From the NCBI RefSeq assembly GCF_024213555.1, contig NZ_JANAVO010000007.1:62001-126000 (forward strand): a stretch of 64,000 bases of DNA. Reading direction: 5' to 3'. The notes under the pieces were generated by a model. That model had not been told where the DNA came from and did no database searches. It saw nothing but the letters and a program-made list of their open reading frames with translations. The stretch comes from Allokutzneria sp. A3M-2-11 16 (GTDB taxonomy: Bacteria > Actinomycetota > Actinomycetes > Mycobacteriales > Pseudonocardiaceae). Of this stretch, positions 9,732-17,000 are shown piece by piece. The translations under genes and the position numbers were made by a program. Position 1 is the stretch's first letter. Each line of letters starts with the position of its first letter.

Positions 9732-11245
9732 CCGACCGGGTCCGCGAACAGTTCGCGGCGGTGCTCGGCCTGCCGGAGGTCGAGCCGGACACGGACTTCT
9801 TCCTCGCGGGCGGGCAGAGCCTGACCGCCGTGCGGTTGTGCCTGGCCATCGAAGACGCCACGGGCAAACCGGTGAGTGGCCGGGACGTCGTCGAACGGCC
9901 GACGCCCGCCGCGCTCGCCGAACTGCTGGCGGGTAGGCCCGCGGTGGACCGCGAGCCCGTCCCCGACCGGGAGCACGGCGATCCCCTTCCGGAGGAGCCG
10001 GTCAGCGCGGAGGTGGCCTGGCTGTGGGCGGAGGTGCAACGGCGTCAGGGCGGTACCTCGGCGTACACGGTGCCCTGCTTGCTGCGGGTGCGCGGCGCGG
10101 TCGACCGCCTCGGGCTCGCCGTCGAACTGGTGCAGTGGAAGCACCCCACCCTGCGGTCGGTCTTCGTGGAGCACCGCGGCGTTCCCCGAATGCTGGTGCG
10201 CGACCGCGTCCAGCCGATGACCGTGATCGACCTCCGCGGCCGGAGCGCTGAGGTCGACGACGTGGTCCGGGCCGCGCTGCGAGAGCCCTTCGACCTCGCC
10301 GTGGGGCCGTTGTTCCGGGCAACCCTGTTGATCACCGATGGCGACGGTGGCCCCGAGCACGCGCTGCTGCTCGTCGCCGACCACTGCGTGTGCGACGGCC
10401 GGGGCCTGGAGATCATCGCCGCCGACCTGGCCGCGTTCGCCGAGTCCGGCGCCTTCTCCGCGCCCGCTCCGACCGTCGGACGAACCCGGCCCGCCAACGC
10501 CCTCGCGTACTGGCGGCGGCAGCTCCGCCCCGCCCCGCCGCCGTTGTCGCTGCCCGTGCTCGGACCGCGCGCCGCCGACCCGCGGCACGTGGTCGGCCAC
10601 GTGAGCCTGGAGATCCCGGCCGCCTCGGTGCGGGCGGTCACCGAGGCCGCGCGGCGGGCGCACGCCGGTCCCTTCGCCGCGTTGCTGAGCGGCGTCGCGC
10701 ACGCGATGGCCGGCGCGACCGGCGCGACCGAGTTCTGCCTGGGCACCGTCGTCGACCGCAGGCCGCTGCTCGGGCTGGACGAGGAGGTCGGCTTCCACGT
10801 GGCGACGGTGCCCGTGCGGTTGGCCGTGGACCGGCGGGCCACCCCGGCGGAGACCGTGGGCGAGGTGGCCGGGCGGCTGGCCGACGCGATCGACAACAGC
10901 GACGTGACCTTCGGTGACCTGGTCGCCGAGCTGCGGCCGGCGCGGCAGCCGGGCCGGACCCCGTGGTTCGACGCGATGGTCCTGTTCTACCCGTGGATCC
11001 GCACCGGGGACACTGTCGAGCTCTCCGGCGGAGCGCTGCTGCTCGACCACGGCCAGTTCGAGCTGACCTTCATCTTCGTCGAACACGAGACGGGACTCCG
11101 GCTCGTCGTCCAGTACGACCGGGACATCTACGCGAGAACCACGGCGGAATGGCTGGGCGCCGACGTCCTGGACAAGCTCGCGGAATTCCTCGAACCCGCC
11201 GAGGACACCGGCGCGGGCCTTTTCGGCGGATTCACCTTCGACTGA
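9725..11245 (+). CDS. NRPS PCP-C didomain protein
   Basis: About 506 aa from a GTG start placed inside the stop of the previous gene (GTGCTGA). The N-terminus is a PCP (FLAGGQSLTAVRL, Ser near 32) and the rest a condensation domain. The usual HHxxxDG is ADHCVCDG near 219, so the first His is Asp while the second, catalytic His and the DG are kept. Other C-domain landmarks are present, such as the GFHVATVPVRL segment. There is no A domain, so the PCP must be loaded by a separate adenylating protein. The C-terminus ends in GGFTFD, a short aromatic/acidic tail like that of the first synthetase and possibly a docking element. The frame is open far upstream of 9725, but the translation there is arginine/proline-rich shadow sequence. 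Confidence 0.88.
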   Translation: MLTDRVREQFAAVLGLPEVEPDTDFFLAGGQSLTAVRLCLAIEDATGKPVSGRDVVERPTPAALAELLAGRPAVDREPVPDREHGDPLPEEPVSAEVAWLWAEVQRRQGGTSAYTVPCLLRVRGAVDRLGLAVELVQWKHPTLRSVFVEHRGVPRMLVRDRVQPMTVIDLRGRSAEVDDVVRAALREPFDLAVGPLFRATLLITDGDGGPEHALLLVADHCVCDGRGLEIIAADLAAFAESGAFSAPAPTVGRTRPANALAYWRRQLRPAPPPLSLPVLGPRAADPRHVVGHVSLEIPAASVRAVTEAARRAHAGPFAALLSGVAHAMAGATGATEFCLGTVVDRRPLLGLDEEVGFHVATVPVRLAVDRRATPAETVGEVAGRLADAIDNSDVTFGDLVAELRPARQPGRTPWFDAMVLFYPWIRTGDTVELSGGALLLDHGQFELTFIFVEHETGLRLVVQYDRDIYARTTAEWLGADVLDKLAEFLEPAEDTGAGLFGGFTFD

Positions 11246-11268
11246 GACAGAACAAAGGAGACGCTGGC

Positions 11269-11934
11269 ATGTGGACCTCGACGAAGGTCGACGCGTACTT
11301 CGGCGGGTTGCTCGCCCCGGAGGACGAGGTGCTCACCGAGGTGGTCCGGGCGGCCACCGAGGCCGGGCTGCCCGCCGACCACCTCTCGCCGACCCAGGCG
11401 ATGCTGTTGCAGGTCCTGGCCAGGGCGGTCGGGGCGCGGCGGATTCTGGAGATCGGCACCCTGGCGGGCTACAGCGCGATCTGGATGGCGCGGGTGCTGC
11501 CGGAGGGCGGCAGGCTGATCACCCTGGAGCACGAGCCGCGGCACGCGCGGCTGGCCGAGGCGAACCTCGCGCGGGCCGGGCTCTCCGAGGTCGTGGAGGT
11601 CAGGACCGGACCGGCCGAGCAGGGCCTCGCCCGGCTCACCGAGGAGGGGGCCGGGCCGTTCGACCTGGTCTTCATCGACGCCGACAAGTCGGCCAACGCC
11701 GCCTACCTCACCGCGGTCCTGCCGCTGGCCAGGGCCGGGACGATCATCGTGGTGGACAACGTCGTGCACGGCGGCCTCGTCGCCGACCCGGCGAGCACCG
11801 ATCCGGACGTGCTCGGCACCCGCGCCATGTTCGACCTCGTCGCCGCCGATCCCCGGCTGCGCTCCACCGCGCTCCAGACGATCGGCGACAAGGGCTACGA
11901 CGGCCTGTCGATCACCGTGGTCGACCACCTGTGA
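11269..11934 (+). CDS. SAM-dependent O-methyltransferase (COMT / Methyltransf_3 type)
   Basis: Class I methyltransferase of 221 aa. Motif I LEIGTLAGYSA, the acidic loop FIDADKSANAAYL and the downstream IIVVDNVVHGG are those of the catechol/caffeoyl-CoA O-methyltransferase family, whose members use a divalent metal to methylate catechol-like or other hydroxyl groups. The ATG at 11269 has a strong AAAGGAG ribosome binding site eight bases upstream. The gene lies 23 bases after the PCP-C gene in the same operon, so it probably tailors a hydroxylated residue of the peptide. Its last 23 bases overlap the 3' end of an oppositely oriented carrier-protein gene. Confidence 0.92.
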   Translation: MWTSTKVDAYFGGLLAPEDEVLTEVVRAATEAGLPADHLSPTQAMLLQVLARAVGARRILEIGTLAGYSAIWMARVLPEGGRLITLEHEPRHARLAEANLARAGLSEVVEVRTGPAEQGLARLTEEGAGPFDLVFIDADKSANAAYLTAVLPLARAGTIIVVDNVVHGGLVADPASTDPDVLGTRAMFDLVAADPRLRSTALQTIGDKGYDGLSITVVDHL

Positions 11935-12148
11935 CGGCGCCGACGACCGCCGCGAACTCCGCGACGGTGACGTCCTCGAACAGGGCCAGCATGCCGACAC
12001 CGGCCCCCAGCGCGACGCGCAGCCGCACCACGATCCTGGTGGCCGTCAGCGAGTCGATGCCCAGCACCGCCAGCCTGGTGGTCGCGTCCAGGCCGGAGGA
12101 ACCGCTTTCCTCCTCCAGCACGCCGATCACGACGGGAAGAACATCCAT
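11912..12148 (-). CDS. Stand-alone acyl/peptidyl carrier protein
   Basis: Protein of 78 aa with the carrier-protein phosphopantetheine motif LGIDSLTATRIVVRL (Ser near residue 33) and the usual helical spacing, including a VTVAEFAAVV helix IV. The ATG has a GGAG-type ribosome binding site upstream. It is transcribed opposite to its neighbours, overlaps the end of the O-methyltransferase gene by 23 bases, and starts only 41 bases from the divergent P450 gene. DSL rather than GGHS makes it look more like an ACP or a type II PCP. Likely partners are the free A domains or the KAS III-like enzyme of the minus-strand operon. I infer it holds an amino acid or acyl group during tailoring. Confidence 0.85.
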   Translation of the reverse strand: MDVLPVVIGVLEEESGSSGLDATTRLAVLGIDSLTATRIVVRLRVALGAGVGMLALFEDVTVAEFAAVVGAVTGGRPR

Positions 12149-12189
12149 GACTAACGGACTCCATTCGAAGAGGCATCAGGGGGAATAGC

Positions 12190-13350
12190 ATGGAAACCAC
12201 CGAGGAGAACAAGGCCGCTTTTCCCGATCCGTACCCGGACTTCGCCTGGATGCGCGAGAGCATGCCGGTCGCCCGGTTGCACACCGCGACGGGACCGGTC
12301 TGGCTCGTCACCTCGTTCCGGCACTGCCGGGCGCTGCTCACCGATCCCCGGCTCAGCAACGACGCCCACGTGCACGGCACGAGCGCGAAGACCTACGGCG
12401 GGATGCTCGACAGCGACCCGCCCCGGCACGACCGGCTGCGGCGGACGGTCACGGCGGCGTTCACCCCGCGCGCGGTGGAGAACATGCGCGGGCTGGTCAC
12501 CGCGATCTGCGAGGAGGCGGTGGACTCCTTCGCCGACAAGGGTTCCTGCGAGCTGCTGCGCGACTACGCCACGCCGATCCCGATCGGCGTGATCATGGCG
12601 ACGCTCGGGGTCCCGGACGCCGAGCGCCTGGACAACCAGCACATGGTCCGGCTGTTCACCCTCGCCTCCGAGCAGGCGGGCAACCCCGCGGCCGTGGCGG
12701 AGGCCGACGGCTTCGTCGAACGGATCGTCGCCTACAAGCGCGCGAACCCCGGCGACGACGTGATCACCACGCTGCTCGCCGCGCTGGACCGGGGCGAGCT
12801 CGTCGATCCCCGTGAGGTCGTCGGCATCGTCTCGCTGCTGATGGGCGCGGGGCACACCACGACGATGTCGCTGATCACCTCCGCGTGCCTGCGCCTGTTG
12901 CAGCACCCCGAGGTGCGCGCGCTCTCCCTCGGCGAGCCCGCCCAGCGCCGGGCGGTGGTCGAGGAGGCGCTGCGCTACGACGGCACGGTCCAGGCCAGCG
13001 TCGACCGCTTCGCCGTCGAGGAGATCGAGATCGCCGGGGTCACCATCGCCAGGGGCGACCGGGTGGTGCTCTCCCTCGCGGCGGCGAACCGGGACCCGGA
13101 GCGCTTCGCCGAGCCGGACCTGTTCGACCCGGACCCCGGCAAGCCCTCCAACATCGGTTTCGGGCACGGGCTGCACGTCTGCCTCGGCGCGCACCTGGCC
13201 AGGCTGGAAGGCGAGATCGCGCTGGAGGTGCTCTTCCGCAGGCTGCCGACGCTGCGCCTGGACATCCCCGCCGAGGACGTGCTCTGGGACCTCGAAGGCG
13301 AGCTGCGGATGCCGCGCGCCGTCCCAGTGCGCTTCGACCCCGTCGCGTGA
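12190..13350 (+). CDS. Cytochrome P450
   Basis: Soluble bacterial P450 of 386 aa. The heme-binding loop is GFGHGLHVCLGAHLAR (Cys near 331), the I-helix oxygen-activation motif is MGAGHTTT near 219, and the ExxR motif is EEALR. An AGGGGGAA ribosome binding site precedes the ATG. It is a typical secondary-metabolism CYP and probably hydroxylates or cross-links a residue of the cluster product, possibly while bound to a carrier. It needs ferredoxin and reductase partners, which are not in this window. It converges on the hydrolase-like gene with 9 bases between stops. Confidence 0.95.
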   Translation: METTEENKAAFPDPYPDFAWMRESMPVARLHTATGPVWLVTSFRHCRALLTDPRLSNDAHVHGTSAKTYGGMLDSDPPRHDRLRRTVTAAFTPRAVENMRGLVTAICEEAVDSFADKGSCELLRDYATPIPIGVIMATLGVPDAERLDNQHMVRLFTLASEQAGNPAAVAEADGFVERIVAYKRANPGDDVITTLLAALDRGELVDPREVVGIVSLLMGAGHTTTMSLITSACLRLLQHPEVRALSLGEPAQRRAVVEEALRYDGTVQASVDRFAVEEIEIAGVTIARGDRVVLSLAAANRDPERFAEPDLFDPDPGKPSNIGFGHGLHVCLGAHLARLEGEIALEVLFRRLPTLRLDIPAEDVLWDLEGELRMPRAVPVRFDPVA

Positions 13351-13359
13351 CACCGGGAC

Positions 13360-14043
13360 TCAGCCCGCGGGCAGCAGGGCGGCGACCGCGGCGCGCACCC
13401 GCTCGTCGGTGAACATCCCGTCCCGGTCGGTGTCGAAGTGCCGGACCCGCGCCTGCCCCGGTTCGGCCAGCAGCCAGGACAGGTCCAGCTCCGGCAGCTC
13501 GGTGAGCACCCGGACCGGCGAGGCGGTGCTGACCGGGGCGGTGCGCGCCGTCTGGGTCAGGTACCGCAGCCACGCGCGGTGCCGGGAGAGCAGGTAGGTC
13601 ACCGCCTCCAGCGCCGGTTCGCCGCCCATCGACTCCGCCAGCGGTTCCCGCAGCTCCTCCAGCGCCCGGGTCAGGCCGTCAAGCGGCCCCGTCACCCCGG
13701 CCGGATCGCCGCCCAGTGAGCGGTAGCTCGCGTCGAACTCCGCGCGCACGGTGTCGTCGGTGATCCGTTCCGGGCTGACCAGCAGCACCTCGACCGGCCC
13801 GTGCTCCGCCGCCACGGCCAGCGCCAGGCTCGCCCCGCTGCAGTTCGCCACGATCGTCGCCGTCGCCGGGTCGATCGCGCCCGCCAGCGTCCGCGCCAGC
13901 TCGGCGAGGCCGGGATTGCCGTCGAAGTAGTGCGCCAGCGGGTCCAGCCTGGTCAGCGCGGCTCCTTCGGGCAGCACCCCGGCGAGTTGGCGGTGCGCGG
14001 CGATCCCGGTGAACTCGATCGCGGCGACGGGGGTCGTGGTCAT
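13360..14043 (-). CDS. Thioesterase-like alpha/beta-fold protein of the NRPS operon
   Basis: About 227 aa from the ATG at 14043, whose ATGA overlaps the stop of the large C-PCP-C-A-PCP-TE synthetase. The central segment IVANCSGASLALAVAAEHGP looks like the strand-nucleophile-helix turn of type II thioesterases. However, the canonical GxSxG is not exact, and I cannot place a clear Asp/His pair. Size and position as the last gene of the operon suit an editing or product-release hydrolase acting on carrier-bound intermediates. It could also be a catalytically dead relative. The function is inference. Confidence 0.55.
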   Translation of the reverse strand: MTTTPVAAIEFTGIAAHRQLAGVLPEGAALTRLDPLAHYFDGNPGLAELARTLAGAIDPATATIVANCSGASLALAVAAEHGPVEVLLVSPERITDDTVRAEFDASYRSLGGDPAGVTGPLDGLTRALEELREPLAESMGGEPALEAVTYLLSRHRAWLRYLTQTARTAPVSTASPVRVLTELPELDLSWLLAEPGQARVRHFDTDRDGMFTDERVRAAVAALLPAG

Positions 14044-17000
14044 CCGTGCTCCTGTGAGGTCAGCCAGGTGTGCGTCTCGTCGGCCACGCGGACGTTGGCG
14101 GGCACCGACAGCACGCCGAAGTGGTCGCCCGGGATCTCGCGCAGCCGGAAGGACCGCCCGGCCACCGCTTCCCAGTTCCGCCAGTGCTCGGCGGGGGCGC
14201 TCTCCCGCGCGCACAGGTAGAGCACGTCGACGTCGGCCTTCTCCGGCCGGTAGGCGTCCAGGGCGCGGACGTTGGCGGCGAAGACCGCGTAGCCGCGCTC
14301 GTGCTCGGCGGCGGTGAGCCGGTGCACGCCTCGACCGGCGGAGGCCGACGCGGCGAGGAAGTCCTCGTACTGCGCGCGCAGGTCCGCCTCGTCGGCGAAG
14401 CTGGCGCCCATCGGCAGCGAGCTGTCGATCAGCACCAGACCGTTCGCGCGAGCGCCCCGCGCCGCGAGCCGGACGGCCATCTCGTGCGCGACCGCGCCGC
14501 CCATCGACCAGCCGACCAGGACCATGTCCCCGCGGACCCCGGCCTTCTCCAGCGCGTCGAGGTAGTCCTCGGCCATCTCCGCCACCGAGCTCAGCGGGGC
14601 GTCGCCGCCGAGCAACCCGCGTGCTTCGACGCCGAACACGGGCCGATCGGGCTCGACGAGCCCGGCGAGGTCGCGGTAGCCCAGGACGCTGCCGCCCACG
14701 GCGTGCACGAACACCACCGGGGCCGCCGCGCCGTCCTGCCGGAACACCACGACCGGACCGTCACCGGCCCCGAGCCGCCGCAGCTCGACCTGCTCGGCGA
14801 ACTCCGCCACCGTGGGACCGGTGATCAGGTCGGACACCCCGACGCGGACCCCGAACTCCTCGTTGGCCAGCGAGACCATCCGCAGTGCCGCGAGCGAATG
14901 CCCGCCGAGTCCGAAGAAGTCCTGGTCGGCGTCAAGGACCTCGCGGTCGAGCAACCTCCCCCACAGCCGGGCGACCTGGCGCTGCACCGGAGTGCTCAGC
15001 GGGGCACCCGCCCCGGCCACCGCCATCGGGGCTCGCGGTAGCGCGGCCGTGTCGAGCTTTCCGTTGGTGGTGAAGGGAATCGCGTCGAGTTCGAGCACGT
15101 CGGAGGGCACCATCGACGAGGGCAGCTCGGCACGCAGCGCCGCGAGCAGCGCCGGGTGGTCCAGGCCCGTGGCGGCGGGCACCACGTAGGCGATGACCCG
15201 CGCCCCGGTGTCGCCGTCCACGACGGCGACCACCGCCGCGGCGACGCCCGGCTGCCGGAGCACTGCCGCCTCGATCTCGCCGACCTCCACCCGCACACCG
15301 CGGATCTTGACCTGCCGGTCGGTCCTGCCGAGGAAGTCCAGCTGTCCGTCGGCCTGCTCGCGCACCAGGTCGCCCGTGCGGTACATCCTGGCGTTCTCCG
15401 CTTGGGAGAACGGATCGGGCAGGAACATCCGTTCGTTGAGGTCCGGGCGGCCGAGATACCCGCGCGCGACCCCGGGACCGCCGATGTACAGCTCACCCCT
15501 GGCTCCACGCGGCAGCGGCCTGCCCTGGTCGTCGAGCACGTAGCAGCGCGCGTTCGCGATCGGCCTGCCGATCAGCGGATGCGTTGTGCCCCTTGGCACC
15601 TCGGCCCAGGTCGTGTCGACCGTCGTCTCGGTCGGGCCATAGATGTTGATCATGCGGGTGATCGCCGAGGAGGCGTAGATCCGCTCGACCAGCGTCGCGG
15701 GCAGGGGCTCGCCGCCGATGCACAGCAGCCGGACCGAGGCGGGCAGCGCTCCCGCGCGCAGCAGCTCCTGCATCATGCTCGGCACGGACTGCACCGCGGT
15801 CACCCCGTCCGCGACGGGCGTGAGCAGGTCGAACAGCGTGTCGACGAGCACTAGCGTGCCCCCGGTGGCCAAGGGCGCGAACAGTTCGAGGATCGAGGCG
15901 TCGAAGCACACCGAGGTCGCGCCGAGCATCCGGTCCAGCTCGCCCGGCGCGAACAGCTGCCGGTACGCCTCGACGAGGTTGACCACGTTGCGGTGCTCGA
16001 CGGCGACGCCCTTCGGCCTGCCGGTGGAGCCGGACGTATACAAGACGTACGCCAGGCTCGCGGCATCCGCCGGGGCCGTCTCCAGAGCTTCCACCGACTC
16101 CGGCTGATCGGCCAGGACGACGACGCCGAAGAAGCTCGGGAATCGTTGCTCCAGAACGGTTTCGGTCACCATCACGGGGGCACCGGAGTCGGCGAGCATG
16201 AAGGCCAGCCGCTCGTCCGGGTACTCCGGGTCCAACGGCAGGTAGCCACCGCCCGCCTTGAGCACCGCGAGGATCGCCACCACCATGCGCGGAGTCCTGG
16301 TGAGACAGACACCCACAGGCACATCACGCCCGACACCGGCCGCGCGCAACCGGGCGGCCAACGCGTTCGCCGCGTCGTCGAGTTCCCGGTAGCTGAGCGT
16401 GCTGTCGTTGTGCACCAACGCTTCCGCATGCGGCGTGGCTGCCGCTTGCCGCTCGATCAGCTCGTGCAGCGTCGCGGCCGAAGCTGACACCTGCTCCTCC
16501 CGCACGGGCCGGGGAAGCGCAGCGGCCACCGCGTCGCCGACCGAAAGCTCCGTCGAGGACCGGATCTGGCGCAGCACCAACACCAGCGTGTCGAGCAGCT
16601 GGGTCGCGGTGGCGCGCTCGAACAGGTCGGTCGCGTAGCCGAGCACCAGGTGCACGCTGCCGTCCCCGCGCTCGGAGACGGCGAGGTCGAGGTCGAACTT
16701 CGACATCCGCCCGGAGAAGTCGGCGCCCTCGATCTCCGTGCCGGGCAAGGAGAACTCCTCGCCGGGCTCCTCGTGCGAGACGAACGCCTGGAACAGCGGG
16801 TTGCGGTCCAGGCGCCGCCGCACGGCCAGCTCCTCCACCAGCCGGTCCAGCGGAACGTCCTGGTGTCGGTAGGCGTCGAGCATCATCCGCCGCACCCGGT
16901 CCAGCAGCGTCTCCAGCGACGGGTCGCCCGAGACGTCCGCGCGCAGCACGATGGTGTTCACGAACAGCCCGACGACGTCGCGGAACTCCGGCCGCGACCG

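Noticed and set aside
7073-11086. Very long antisense open frame (1337 codons) opposite the NRPS genes
   Set aside because: GC-rich codon shadow: rich in Arg, Gly, His and Gln, no family motifs, and opposite well-supported NRPS domains.
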